Under the pieces are notes generated by a model, which was not told the DNA's origin, did not search any database, and worked only from the letters and a program-made list of their open reading frames with translations. From Cytophagaceae bacterium (GTDB taxonomy: Bacteria > Bacteroidota > Bacteroidia > Cytophagales > Flexibacteraceae): a stretch of DNA of 64,000 nt. Shown here one piece after another: positions 53,163-62,598 of the stretch; within the stretch, counting starts at the first letter, position 1, and each line of letters starts with the position of its first letter. The DNA lies in assembly GCA_027490155.1 (NCBI GenBank), contig JAIXYP010000005.1, forward strand, positions 214,408 to 278,407, given 5' to 3'. The position numbers and the translations under genes are program-made.

Positions 53163-54413
53163 ATGGCCATGCGGATTTTGATGGTCAACAAGACCGACCA
53201 AGCAGGTGGTGCAGCGAGGTCAGCCATGCGGCTGCATCAAGGGCTGCGTCGTTGTGGCTATGACTCGTGGTTGCTGGTGGACGAAAAAGTAGGCAATGAC
53301 CCATACACCATTGTGCCAGAAGGGTGGTTTGCTCGTAAACGTCAAGTCTTTGCCGCCCGCCTTGAGCGCAAGGCAGAACGTGTACTCAACCAATCAGGTA
53401 GGCACCATGTACTAAGCCAAGGCATCGGCACAGATGTTCTGCTGGATGCAATCAAAAAACTCAAGCCAGATGTTGTCCACCTACACTGGATAAATCGGGG
53501 GCAGGTTAGTATCAAGACCCTGAAGCAAATAAAGGTGCCGATTATCTGGACCATGCACGATGCGTGGGCTGTCACGGGGAACTGCCATTATCCTGGCTCC
53601 TGCACCCGTTACGTAGGCCAGTGTGGTGCATGCCCGCAGCATGGCAGCAAACATGAGTTAGACACCAGTCGGGAGGTGTGGCTAAGTAAACGTAGGGAGT
53701 GGTCTGGCCTCAAACTTTCGTTGGTAGCTCCCTCCATATGGTTAGCAGACTTGGCCAAACAAAGTAGCCTAGTCCAACAGCTAGGTCTCTCGGTTTCGCG
53801 CATTTCCTACGGACTTGACACTGACATCTTTGTACCCCAAGACAAGGCTAAATGTAGACAACAATTAGGTCTGCCTCAAGGTGTGCCATTGTTATTGTTT
53901 GGTGCTGTAGGAGGTACGGATGACCCTCGCAAGGGTAGCCAACACCTCATAAAGGCATTGCGGGATCACAAACAATGGATGCCGGCAAACCTAGAGCTGG
54001 TCATCTTTGGGGCAGAAGCTACTGAAAAACTACCGATAGACTACCCAGTCCATTACCTAGGCAAACTCACCACTGATGCAGCTTTGGCCCAAGCATATAA
54101 CGCTGCTACGGCCTTCGTGGCACCAAGCGAGGAAGATAACTTGCCAAATACCATTTTGGAGTCCCTTTCTTGCGGCACACCAGTTGCTGGCTTTGATATT
54201 GGCGGGTTGCCTGATGTGATCATACCTGCACAAACAGGATTCTTGGCCCCACCACTGGCAGCTGATGGCTTGGCAAAAGCAATAGTGCTTACCCTAGCAA
54301 AGGCCGAGGAAATGAGCCCAATAGCTAGGGCATTCGCCGTAAAAGAGTTGGGATTGGTGCGGCAGGCTGAAATGTACTACCGACTCTACAACGCTGTCTT
54401 GTACAACTACTAG
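53163..54413 (+). CDS. GT4-family glycosyltransferase
   Basis: 416 residues. RILMVNKTDQAGGAARSAMRL is the GT-B N-terminal strand and loop; the donor-site motif is APSEEDNLPNTILESLSCGTP (E-x7-E), followed by GFDIGGLPDVI. An internal Cys-rich insert (TGNCHYPGSCTRYVGQCGACP) may bind a metal and is known in a subset of such enzymes. It is a retaining GT-B transferase using a nucleotide sugar, probably cytoplasmic. ATG at 53163 or at 53169. Confidence 0.87.
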   Translation: MAMRILMVNKTDQAGGAARSAMRLHQGLRRCGYDSWLLVDEKVGNDPYTIVPEGWFARKRQVFAARLERKAERVLNQSGRHHVLSQGIGTDVLLDAIKKLKPDVVHLHWINRGQVSIKTLKQIKVPIIWTMHDAWAVTGNCHYPGSCTRYVGQCGACPQHGSKHELDTSREVWLSKRREWSGLKLSLVAPSIWLADLAKQSSLVQQLGLSVSRISYGLDTDIFVPQDKAKCRQQLGLPQGVPLLLFGAVGGTDDPRKGSQHLIKALRDHKQWMPANLELVIFGAEATEKLPIDYPVHYLGKLTTDAALAQAYNAATAFVAPSEEDNLPNTILESLSCGTPVAGFDIGGLPDVIIPAQTGFLAPPLAADGLAKAIVLTLAKAEEMSPIARAFAVKELGLVRQAEMYYRLYNAVLYNY

Positions 54414-54417
54414 GGCA

Positions 54418-55239
54418 ATGATAGAAAGCAAACCGAGTGGGACTGCCAGTACCCCAATGCTATCCCTGGTCACTGTCGTCTATAATGCTGTGCAGGAGAT
54501 CGAGGCCACCATGCAATCGGTCCTCAACCAAGACTACCAAGACCTAGAATACATTATTATCGATGGCGGTAGTAAAGACGGCACCCTTGAGGTGTTTAAA
54601 CGTTATAAAGGACGACTTGCGCACCTTGTCTCTGAGCCGGACAAAGGTATCTATGATGCGATGAACAAGGGCTTGGCCTTGGCCAGAGGTCGATATGTAG
54701 CCTTCAAGAATGCTGGCGATACTTACACTGATGGTAGCCTTACCCTAGCTATGCAGGTTGCCCAATCGACCAATGCAGCTGTTGTCTATGGCAACACCGA
54801 AAAGGTATGGCCTGCTTATGGCGGTAATGATACCGTGAGGTCATTGTTGGTGAGTGATCACAGGCTCCTGAAGCAACGATCCTGTCTCGATCATCGCTCA
54901 GCCTTCGTACGTCGAGATCTGCATAGGCTCTTTGATACTCAATACCGCCTTGCAGCAGATTATGACCTGTTTTGTGAACTATTAGTCGGCGGTCATCGCT
55001 TTGAAAAAATCAACCAAGTGCTTTCAGTCATGCAGGGTGGTGGTGCCTCAGACAATGTAGGTATCTACCAAGAGATCAAACGAATACAGACAAGGTACTT
55101 TGGTGGATTGTATGCCACCTACAACTATTATAGGCTACATCTGGCATACGCCAAACTAAAGGCCCAAGACCGCATCCTGAGATTAGTTCTGGGCCCTGAT
55201 AACTTTCGACGATTCAAGGGGCGGAAAAACAAAAACTAG
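54418..55239 (+). CDS. GT2-family glycosyltransferase
   Basis: 273 residues. LSLVTVVYNAVQEIEATMQS and YIIIDGGSKDGTLEVFKRY are the GT2 nucleotide-binding start; SEPDKGIYDAMNKGLALARG follows and FKNAGDTY carries the position of the metal-binding motif (Asn-Ala-Gly-Asp instead of a typical DxD). It begins 4 bases after the GT4 gene stop, so they are cotranscribed. Its TAG overlaps the TAG of the convergent response regulator. Confidence 0.88.
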   Translation: MIESKPSGTASTPMLSLVTVVYNAVQEIEATMQSVLNQDYQDLEYIIIDGGSKDGTLEVFKRYKGRLAHLVSEPDKGIYDAMNKGLALARGRYVAFKNAGDTYTDGSLTLAMQVAQSTNAAVVYGNTEKVWPAYGGNDTVRSLLVSDHRLLKQRSCLDHRSAFVRRDLHRLFDTQYRLAADYDLFCELLVGGHRFEKINQVLSVMQGGGASDNVGIYQEIKRIQTRYFGGLYATYNYYRLHLAYAKLKAQDRILRLVLGPDNFRRFKGRKNKN

Positions 55240-55991
55240 GCACTCGCTTGGGCTACTATCTCTACGGTTTCGTCTAGTGGCTTGACCTCCAGCATAAAGC
55301 CGTTGCCATGGATGTTCGTGATCTGGACTTGTGGGTCCTCTTTGAGGTACTTTCGCAGTTTGGTTAAATAAACATCCATGCTGCGCCCATTGAAGTAGTT
55401 GGCCTCACCCCAGATCTTGCGAAGAGCTTGTTCACGTGTCAGGACATGCTCTTGGTGCAGGCAAAGTAATGACATCAATTCGGCCTCCTTTGGGCTGAGA
55501 ACAACATGAACTTTGCCGCCTATGTTGAGTGTGCGCTTTTCGGGCAGGAATGTAAAATGACCTATGCGGTACTGGTCAGCCACGTTGATGACGGCATCCT
55601 CGTCCGAGTTGTTGCGTTTCATGATAGCCTTAATCTTGAGCAACAAAACTTCGGTGTCAAATGGCTTGGTAAGGTAGTCATCAGCTCCATGTTTGTAACC
55701 AGCCAAAATATCCTCTTTTTGCCCCTTAGCGGTTAGGAAGATATATGGCACATGCTTGTTGAGCTGCCGCATTTCCTTGGCAAGCGTAAGACCGTCCATC
55801 TGGGGCATCATGACATCCAGGATACAGAGGTCAAAATCGTATAACTTATAAGCTTCAAGTCCACTTTTGCCATTGTTGCAGAGGTGGATCTCGAAGCCAT
55901 TGATTTCAAGATAGCTCTTGAGGACGATACCAAAGTTGGGCTCATCCTCCACGAGGAGAATACGGTGTTTGCTGGTAGTTGGACTGGTCAT
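55236..55991 (-). CDS. OmpR-family response regulator
   Basis: 251 residues. Receiver domain with acidic pair EDE (15-17), phospho-acceptor Asp59 in CILDVMMPQMDG and conserved Lys in DYLTKPFD; winged-helix DNA-binding domain with LSPKEAELMSLL and a recognition helix in NGRSMDVYLTKLRKYL. It is the partner of the histidine kinase encoded 125 bases upstream on the same strand. It likely controls the divergent secreted-protein gene or distal targets; the DNA site is unknown. Confidence 0.95.
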   Translation of the reverse strand: MTSPTTSKHRILLVEDEPNFGIVLKSYLEINGFEIHLCNNGKSGLEAYKLYDFDLCILDVMMPQMDGLTLAKEMRQLNKHVPYIFLTAKGQKEDILAGYKHGADDYLTKPFDTEVLLLKIKAIMKRNNSDEDAVINVADQYRIGHFTFLPEKRTLNIGGKVHVVLSPKEAELMSLLCLHQEHVLTREQALRKIWGEANYFNGRSMDVYLTKLRKYLKEDPQVQITNIHGNGFMLEVKPLDETVEIVAQASA

Positions 55992-56116
55992 GCTAGGTGT
56001 TGATGCTAGAGATGTGGATGATCGGAAGTCGAAAAAATGGGAAGTAAAATGGGGGGCACCAGATTAAAATTAAATGTATGCAGGGCCCCGACCTCAAACA
56101 TCTAAAACTAATCGGA

Positions 56117-58852
56117 CTAGCTATTTTCAGTGATAAGTGGCAGCCTGATCATGAAACAAGACCCAGTCTCGCAAGAACTCTGGACCTCGACACTCCCTTC
56201 GTGGGCTTCGACTATGGCCTTGACGAAACTAAGCCCTAGGCCAAATCCTTTGACGTCATGAAGGTCACCTTGTGCTACTCTGTAGAACCGATCAAAGATG
56301 CGCTTCTGGGCCTTTTCGCTGATGCCTATGCCATTATCTCGGACACTAAGTAGGGCATAGTTGCCTTCTTGTTTTACTGTGACCAAAATATGCGGTACAC
56401 GCTCGCAGTATTTTAGGGCATTATCTATAAGGTTGCTTAGTAAGCTCTGGATCTGGAGTTTGTCAGCAAAGATGGGTAGGTCATCTTCTGGGATGTCCAC
56501 GTCGAGGAAACCACCTTTGTTAGCCACTGAAAGACTCATGTATTCGCCTTGGTCTAGGACAAGTTCCACTAGGTTGAGCTCAGTCTTCTTTAGCCTAAAC
56601 TCACCTTTGTCCAATAAGGCCATCTGTAGTACTCGCTCAATATGGCCATTCATTCGTTGGTTCTCTTCCTTAATGATGCCCGTGAAGTATTTGATTTTGT
56701 CAGGCTCGATCAAGACTGCATTGCTATTAATGGTGTCAGCTGCCAAGGAGATGGTTGCGAGTGGCGTTTTGAGCTCATGAGTCATGTTGCTAATAAAGTC
56801 CGATTTGATGACTGAAAGGCGTTTCTGACGGATGATCGTCATGATGCCTGCAGTAAAAACACCGATTATCATTACCAAAAACAGCACAGAGGCAAGCATC
56901 GACCACTTGAGGTTGTATAGCGCATAGCTATCACGGTCTTGCAGATAGAGACTTAAGAAGAGGCCAGAATTGACCTCATTGGGGAAGAGCGAGGCTTTAT
57001 AACTATTAGCTGTAAGCTCGGTGCGAAAGCCAGCACTGGCAAATGTGGGCCTGACTTGGTCCAGATTGCTGTTGATGATTGCATACTCAAAGTCAAGGTC
57101 AAGGTTTCGCAACCGGAACTCTTTACGGAGGTGGGCAGCCAACAGACCTGTATCGATTGGGTTGGCGTCAGGGCTATTAAGGGCTGCTGACTGTATCAGG
57201 CGATTGACCGAGGCGCCAAGCCGACCAAGTCCTGCAAGTGTTATCGCTGCTGGCTGGGCCGGATTTTGTTGAACGATGGTAGGGGCAGGTCGGTAAATCT
57301 CAACCTGCGGACGTATCAGCGTGCGTTGGTGACGGTGATCTTTTTGCTGATTTCGGGTATAAATAGGTGCTTCAGCTTGTTCGTTGTTTTCTGTAAGTTG
57401 AGCGGTTTGTTGGTCTTTGTCGCCATTAACTCTGAAAGTGAACGACTTACCTTGGTTGGAGGATGATATTTGCCGACCACGACGATCCGCACCAAAGTCT
57501 GTATTTGGAGCCGAAGGAGCCATGTTGCAGCTCTGGTTAGCCACAGCCAATACGTCATTTTGCATGCTGAGCTCAGGTGCCAAGATCCTGTTGTTCAGCT
57601 GGGCAAAGCTGTCTTGGGTACGAGCGACGCTAAAGGCAATCTCCACTTGGCGCTTGGTGAGGCTATCAACATAGCGCAAGATGTCAGTGTTGTTGCCAGC
57701 CCGTACTTTGGCCAACCGACGGTTGATGGAGCGCAAGGCACTTAGCTCTTGCCTGCTTTTAGAGGTGAACTCTTCCATCTGTTGGTTGAAATGCCTTAGG
57801 ACCTGCCGGCGTCCTTGTCTGACTCTGAATTCAGGAGCAAGGGCAGTGTAAATTGAGTCCACCTGACCAAGCCACATGCCAGGCAGCTGATTTAGACTGG
57901 CCTGGTCATTAATGCCTATGCGTCCTAGTTGGAAGTCTTCGACCATTGTTTGCTGGTCTGCATAGATATACCGACCTGAGGGCTGCTTGACTCCAACATG
58001 GGTTTTGATGTAGGGATCAATATTGACCCGCATTTTGCGGCCATTAGCCAAGACCACGATCTGGCCATCGGTTAGGGTTGCCCCTTGCCCAATTTGGGCT
58101 GTCAGGCCATTGCCTTTAGCTGTGCCTAACCCAGAGCCTGGTTGGCCTTCGGTATATACATTAAAGGAGCTACTGCTGCTTGGAGTTGTGGTTCCATAAA
58201 GGGATGTTTGGCTATAGCCGTTGCTAAAAACTGGGGCCGACCAAGGGTTGTTAACTCCGAAATATTGACCTGTGGCTTGCGATAGGGCAGACTGGTCTGC
58301 CGCATATATTCTGTAGTAGTTACGGTCAGGGTAGGGGGATGAGGCAATGCTAATAGCTGGTTTGTTCGGATTTTCTGGACCTCCTTCAGGGTTAGGCTTG
58401 CAGCAAACGTTGGCAGGATTAGGATTTGGCTGGGTTGGCTGGCGGTTGCTAACTGTGGCTGAAAAGGCCAGGTTATTGGTGCCAACTGTTGGTGATTTCG
58501 GCAGGTTTGGCAATGCAGGTTTGACACCTAGTTTCTTGTTTATTTCAGCCTCTGCTACGGCAAGCTCCATACTGTCGATCATGTACTTGAGTCGATAGAG
58601 TGAGTCTTTTTTAGCAGCCATCCCGCTTGAGTTACTAAAGTCGATTCCCAAGTCTGCAGCAATGAGTCTATTATTAACCTCGGCCTCGGTCTTTTGGATG
58701 GCATGCTCCATAATCCCGATTATTTCGGTATCAATCTGTCGTTGTGTTAGCCAAAAGGTCTCCTTGATCCAATAAATCTGTGCAGCCACGATTCCGATCA
58801 AGGAGGTAGCCATAAGGACAATCAGGATAGGGATAATGTTCTTTCGGTTCAT
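56117..58852 (-). CDS. Sensor histidine kinase with very large extracytoplasmic region
   Basis: 911 residues. TM1 about 8-30, then about 610 residues outside the cytoplasm, TM2 about 645-672, then a HisKA domain with His692 in MTHELKTPLA and a HATPase domain with NLIDNALKYCE, DNGIGIS and GFGLGLSF. The sensor region is rich in Asn, Gln, Pro and Ser and contains a helical stretch (about 350-430). No PAS, HAMP or CHASE domain is recognised. It should autophosphorylate and pass phosphate to the response regulator encoded downstream. The ligand is unknown. Confidence 0.93.
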   Translation of the reverse strand: MNRKNIIPILIVLMATSLIGIVAAQIYWIKETFWLTQRQIDTEIIGIMEHAIQKTEAEVNNRLIAADLGIDFSNSSGMAAKKDSLYRLKYMIDSMELAVAEAEINKKLGVKPALPNLPKSPTVGTNNLAFSATVSNRQPTQPNPNPANVCCKPNPEGGPENPNKPAISIASSPYPDRNYYRIYAADQSALSQATGQYFGVNNPWSAPVFSNGYSQTSLYGTTTPSSSSSFNVYTEGQPGSGLGTAKGNGLTAQIGQGATLTDGQIVVLANGRKMRVNIDPYIKTHVGVKQPSGRYIYADQQTMVEDFQLGRIGINDQASLNQLPGMWLGQVDSIYTALAPEFRVRQGRRQVLRHFNQQMEEFTSKSRQELSALRSINRRLAKVRAGNNTDILRYVDSLTKRQVEIAFSVARTQDSFAQLNNRILAPELSMQNDVLAVANQSCNMAPSAPNTDFGADRRGRQISSSNQGKSFTFRVNGDKDQQTAQLTENNEQAEAPIYTRNQQKDHRHQRTLIRPQVEIYRPAPTIVQQNPAQPAAITLAGLGRLGASVNRLIQSAALNSPDANPIDTGLLAAHLRKEFRLRNLDLDFEYAIINSNLDQVRPTFASAGFRTELTANSYKASLFPNEVNSGLFLSLYLQDRDSYALYNLKWSMLASVLFLVMIIGVFTAGIMTIIRQKRLSVIKSDFISNMTHELKTPLATISLAADTINSNAVLIEPDKIKYFTGIIKEENQRMNGHIERVLQMALLDKGEFRLKKTELNLVELVLDQGEYMSLSVANKGGFLDVDIPEDDLPIFADKLQIQSLLSNLIDNALKYCERVPHILVTVKQEGNYALLSVRDNGIGISEKAQKRIFDRFYRVAQGDLHDVKGFGLGLSFVKAIVEAHEGSVEVQSSCETGSCFMIRLPLITENS

Positions 58853-58916
58853 AGCGCTTGGCTTGTAGTCTTAACTCAGCGATCACACCGTCAGGTAAAA
58901 TGACGGCTCCACATCA

Positions 58917-58924
58917 CAAAGGTA
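58917..58924 (-). promoter_or_regulatory. Probable -7 box (TACCTTTG) for the sensor kinase
   Basis: Exact TAnnTTTG on the minus strand, 64 bases upstream of the kinase ATG. No -33 TTTG at the usual spacing. Confidence 0.5.
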
Positions 58925-59010
58925 AAAAATGCAAGGCCCCATAATCTAGGGTAGGGGTCCTTAACATCTTGTTTAACATTGCTTTAGGACGTTGCCTATC
59001 TCACATCCCT

Positions 59011-59018
59011 TACCTTCG
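59011..59018 (+). promoter_or_regulatory. Possible -7 box (TACCTTCG) for the secreted charged protein
   Basis: The same TACCTTCG form as the one before the B12 riboswitch, here 161 bases before the ATG at 59180. Confidence 0.35.
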
Positions 59019-59179
59019 TTGCATCAAACAGTTTGGCTTAGGGCCACACCTTGCTGATTGTGACCCTTTTAACCGTTTATATCATCTGTATAGGTATCAA
59101 ACCAAACCATGGCACCTCAGCAAGGCGAAAACCCTAATCATTGCCTGATTCTACCCAACCATCTTTTGAATCAAAACAC

Positions 59180-60607
59180 ATGAAAATACCTAAAATCTGG
59201 ATCACCCTAGCGTTATCCACCCTTGTGGCCATTGCTGATGCAGAGGCACAAACAACACCCAAAGCACCAGCAGTCGAAAAACCTGCCACCAAGTCTGGAA
59301 CCAAAGCTGGGGTCAACAAAGCAGCGTCGCCCAAAAATCGGATCGAGAAAACATATACCAGACGGATCATCACTACTGATGGAAAGGAGGCTGAAATTAG
59401 TCCGAACGAGATCAAGACTAGGATCACCATAGTGGAAGGCAGCGGAAAAAACAAATGGGTGCTGGACACAACCTTCGCCACATCCGCCGAATCAGCCCAA
59501 GTAAAGGATTTTCTTGACGCCCATACGCCAAGTACTAAAGGCGGGGACACCAATAGAACCAAACCAGATAAACGTCGCATCAAGACTATTGTCAGGCAAT
59601 ACAGATCTGACGGTGATGAGGTAAGCACGACTATCCGGAAATCAGGCTACCCAGACCTAGCGGAGTCGTTGGCCCAAATTGGTTCAGAACTTGAAATTCA
59701 AGGGCTCGAAACTGAGCTTAAGGGCGTGATGCAGGAGTTAGGTGGCTTGACGGAAGGTGTTGGTGAGGAGGTCGAACTTGCTTTTGGGAACAAGAAAAAA
59801 GGAAGGCAACGCGTTGAACGTCGCATCATCCGCAGAAATGACATCCAAACAGATATGTCAGACCTAGACCTAGAAAATGAGGACGAAAATGAAGGCATGG
59901 ATGGAGACGAAGTGATAGTAATCCGCGTTCCGAAGATCAAACGCCTCCGAAAATCTGGTCATCATAGAGGTGATGGCCAACCAGAGCTACATTTCTTCCA
60001 CCATCAAGATGGCCAAGAGGAACCTATGGCACCTGGACTCCCCATGCTACCAAGTCCTGAAGGACGGTCCGAGAGCTATCAATATCACGGACCAATGGGA
60101 GTGCGACCTAAGGTCAAGACCTATCGGTACGAATTCAGATCTGATGACCAAAACGCACCATCGGCACAGAAGCTAGAAAAACTCCGTTCCAACCGAGGAT
60201 TGATGGAGCGTAATGTGCCAAATATTGACCTTAACGAAAGACGGATCATTGTCAACCGAGGCCGTAGATCTGCACAGATCCTGATGTTGGACACGGTTGT
60301 GCGTGGGTCTATTGTAAAAGAAGTGCCCAAAAGCGACCTTCGCAATGCCTTGGCCAAAGCCGATATTTCAATAACACCTCAAGGCCCTGGCAGCTTAGAT
60401 CTGGAGGTAAACTCTGCCAGTGGGGAACCGCTTAAGGTAGTAGTTGCAACCATTGATGGCAAGGAGCTGGTCAATACATTGCTTTACAAACAGTCCGGCA
60501 TGTTCTCGACTGAGCTAGATCTTGGTCAATCTGCCCAAGGTACATACCTGATTCAGTTGTCACAAGGTAAGGAGACCATGACAAAAAAGGTTAAAGTTGG
60601 GAGATAG
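59180..60607 (+). CDS. Secreted charged protein with T9SS-like C-terminal domain
   Basis: 475 residues from ATG 59180, giving a signal peptide ending ADAEA (about residue 22). The body is highly charged: Lys/Ala-rich after the signal, a middle acidic run (LDLENEDENEGMDGDE), adjacent basic and His-rich stretches (KIKRLRKSGHHRGDG and HFFHHQDGQEE), then a folded-looking C-terminal 75 residues with ATIDGKELVNTLLYK and GTYLIQLSQGKE, a T9SS type A-like sorting domain lacking the YPNP start. Function unknown. Divergent from the sensor kinase gene, hence a candidate target of that two-component system. Confidence 0.75.
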   Translation: MKIPKIWITLALSTLVAIADAEAQTTPKAPAVEKPATKSGTKAGVNKAASPKNRIEKTYTRRIITTDGKEAEISPNEIKTRITIVEGSGKNKWVLDTTFATSAESAQVKDFLDAHTPSTKGGDTNRTKPDKRRIKTIVRQYRSDGDEVSTTIRKSGYPDLAESLAQIGSELEIQGLETELKGVMQELGGLTEGVGEEVELAFGNKKKGRQRVERRIIRRNDIQTDMSDLDLENEDENEGMDGDEVIVIRVPKIKRLRKSGHHRGDGQPELHFFHHQDGQEEPMAPGLPMLPSPEGRSESYQYHGPMGVRPKVKTYRYEFRSDDQNAPSAQKLEKLRSNRGLMERNVPNIDLNERRIIVNRGRRSAQILMLDTVVRGSIVKEVPKSDLRNALAKADISITPQGPGSLDLEVNSASGEPLKVVVATIDGKELVNTLLYKQSGMFSTELDLGQSAQGTYLIQLSQGKETMTKKVKVGR

Positions 60608-60650
60608 AGGGCTAGTTTACTACCACTAACATTTCCGACAGCAATCCAAA

Positions 60651-60689
60651 CTAAAAGGGCCACAATCAGCTAGATTGTGGCCCTTTTAG
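60651..60689. terminator. Bidirectional terminator between secreted protein and pfkA
   Basis: A perfect 17-base-pair stem (60651-60667 with 60673-60689) with a 5-base loop; the outer arms carry four A and four T so it works on both strands. Confidence 0.88.
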
Positions 60690-60758
60690 TTACTAGGCCT
60701 ATTGAAATGAATAGTGTTAACTAATTGGCTGCCATTTCGTTAGATGTTCTGTCCTTAA

Positions 60759-61730
60759 TTATACACTTAGGATGTCAACCAAGTTGATAAGGTCTTGGTG
60801 GATTGGTTTGCTCTTGGTGATGGTGTCCTTGAAAGGGGTATAGACTACCTCGTTGTTGATGAGCCCAGCCATGACATTTTTGCGACCTTCTAGTAGGCCT
60901 TTAACGGCAGCCGCTCCAAGGCGTGAAGCCAGAATCCGATCAAATGCTGTGGGTGCACCTCCACGTTGTACATGACCAAGGTTTGTGACCTTGATGTCAG
61001 CATAAGGTAGGTGGGCACGAACTTTTTCGGCTACTTCCATGGCACCGCCTTCTTCGTCACCTTCGGCCACAACAATGATGCTACTTGTTTTGCTGCGATT
61101 CCAGCCAGATTTCAGGGTGTCAATCACTTCCTCAATGCTGGTGTCAGTCTCTGGCACCATAACCATTTCGGCACCACCACCTAGGCCACTCTGGATAGCG
61201 ATGTACCCGGAGTCACGCCCCATCACCTCGATAAAGAAGATGCGGTCGTGGCTATCGGCAGTGTCCCTAATTTTGTCAATGGCATCAAGTGCGGTATTGA
61301 CTGCGGTGTCAAAACCAATGGTGTGATCGGTGCCAAATAAGTCATTGTCAATCGTCCCAGGAGCACCAACTGTTGGCACCCCGAACTCGTTAAAGAAGAT
61401 CTCAGCCCCAGTGAAAGTTCCGTTGCCACCAATGGCAACAAGACCTTCTATTCCAAAGTTCATTAGGTTTTCGTAGCCCTTTTTGCGACCCTCGTAGGTC
61501 ATGAACTCCATGCTGCGCGCACTCTTGAGGATAGTTCCTCCTTTCTGGACGATGTTACTGACCGAAAATGAGTCCATCGGAAAGATGTCTCCTTTGATCA
61601 TGCCATTGTAGCCACGACGGACGCCATACACTTCCATATTGTTATACACAGCAGCACGCACTACGGCTCTGATACAGGCGTTCATCCCTGGCGAGTCGCC
61701 TCCAGAGGTTAATACAGCTATTCGCTTCAT
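60759..61730 (-). CDS. pfkA: ATP-dependent 6-phosphofructokinase
   Basis: 323 residues, standard bacterial PfkA size. LTSGGDSPGMNACIRAVVR and GGNGTF bind ATP; the catalytic region is APGTIDNDLFGTDHTIGFDTA; EVMGRDSGYIA is the substrate loop. The GGDSPG form with Gly at the ATP-specific position indicates ATP rather than pyrophosphate use. It commits fructose 6-phosphate to glycolysis in the cytoplasm. Confidence 0.97.
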   Translation of the reverse strand: MKRIAVLTSGGDSPGMNACIRAVVRAAVYNNMEVYGVRRGYNGMIKGDIFPMDSFSVSNIVQKGGTILKSARSMEFMTYEGRKKGYENLMNFGIEGLVAIGGNGTFTGAEIFFNEFGVPTVGAPGTIDNDLFGTDHTIGFDTAVNTALDAIDKIRDTADSHDRIFFIEVMGRDSGYIAIQSGLGGGAEMVMVPETDTSIEEVIDTLKSGWNRSKTSSIIVVAEGDEEGGAMEVAEKVRAHLPYADIKVTNLGHVQRGGAPTAFDRILASRLGAAAVKGLLEGRKNVMAGLINNEVVYTPFKDTITKSKPIHQDLINLVDILSV

Positions 61731-61821
61731 CGATAATTTTCTAATGCAGAGCTGTAAATACTGATAAGGCCTTGGTAAACCAGACCAGTTTAGGTGCTCA
61801 GGAGCATAATTGGTTAAGATA

Positions 61822-61829
61822 CAAAGATA
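61822..61829 (-). promoter_or_regulatory. Probable -7 box (TATCTTTG) for pfkA
   Basis: Exact TAnnTTTG on the minus strand, 91 bases upstream of the pfkA ATG, in the gap after purN. No -33 TTTG recognised. Confidence 0.5.
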
Positions 61830-61934
61830 AGCGTTTCTGCTCGGCTTTACGAATGCCTCTGTGGTAAGAGTATAATGCCATAGTTAAGAACAACGAAAGA
61901 TCATTTCGTTAATCAGCTTAAAATGGCACCATAT

Positions 61935-62534
61935 CTAAACCGTTTCAGGAAGGAGGTGTGGCATAGGCCGATTAAGTATCCAGGCCTCGATCACGGGTGT
62001 GTAATACTCATGCTCGAGGGCCAACACTTTGGCCGCAATTGTGGCAGGGCTATCTGATGAGTTTAGCCGGCAGCGGGCAACAAACAAGATTTTGCCTTTG
62101 TCAAACTCAGCATTTGCTAGATGTATAGTAGGACCTGACTCGGTCTCTTGATTCTGATGAACTGCCTCATGAACATGGTGACCATACATCCCCTTGCCAC
62201 CATATTTAGGAAGTAGGGCAGGGTGGATATTAATAACTCGGTCTGGATAGGCCTCTAAAAGATAAGTCGGGACTAGCCAGAGCCAACCAGCAAGGACTAT
62301 ATGTGTTATCTGATGGTCTGCCAAGGTGGCAAGTAATTCGGTGGTCTGGCTAAATGACGATTTGTTGGTCAGGATAGTGGGAATGCCGTAGTCATGGGCG
62401 TAGTCAAGGGCCCCAATGTTCGGCTTATTGACCACCATAAGCGCAACCCTAATGTTAGGATGCTTGGCAAAATACGCCATTATCTTGGCCGCATTGGACC
62501 CACCACCACTACAAAACAAGGCTATTTGATACAT
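61935..62534 (-). CDS. purN: Phosphoribosylglycinamide formyltransferase
   Basis: 199 residues. IALFCSGGGSNAAKIM binds the substrate phosphate; the catalytic Asn and His are in INIHPALLPKYGGKGMYG, and the Asp lies in the block after SGPTIHLANAEFD. PurN formylates GAR with 10-formyl-THF in purine synthesis. aroK ends 64 bases upstream on the same strand, so they may share a transcript. Confidence 0.95.
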   Translation of the reverse strand: MYQIALFCSGGGSNAAKIMAYFAKHPNIRVALMVVNKPNIGALDYAHDYGIPTILTNKSSFSQTTELLATLADHQITHIVLAGWLWLVPTYLLEAYPDRVINIHPALLPKYGGKGMYGHHVHEAVHQNQETESGPTIHLANAEFDKGKILFVARCRLNSSDSPATIAAKVLALEHEYYTPVIEAWILNRPMPHLLPETV

Positions 62535-62598
62535 CCAGATGCTGCTTTAGGGTCGATAGATTGAACGGAAAATGAAAGTAGTCTGTAACAAAATACCA

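Larger units (their letters stand above)
58853..59179. other. Divergent intergenic region between sensor kinase and secreted protein
   Basis: 327 bases between two divergent genes, with a -7-like box for each (58917-58924 minus and 59011-59018 plus). No repeated operator or RNA gene found. An open frame from 59141 belongs to the downstream gene but precedes its signal peptide. Confidence 0.45.
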
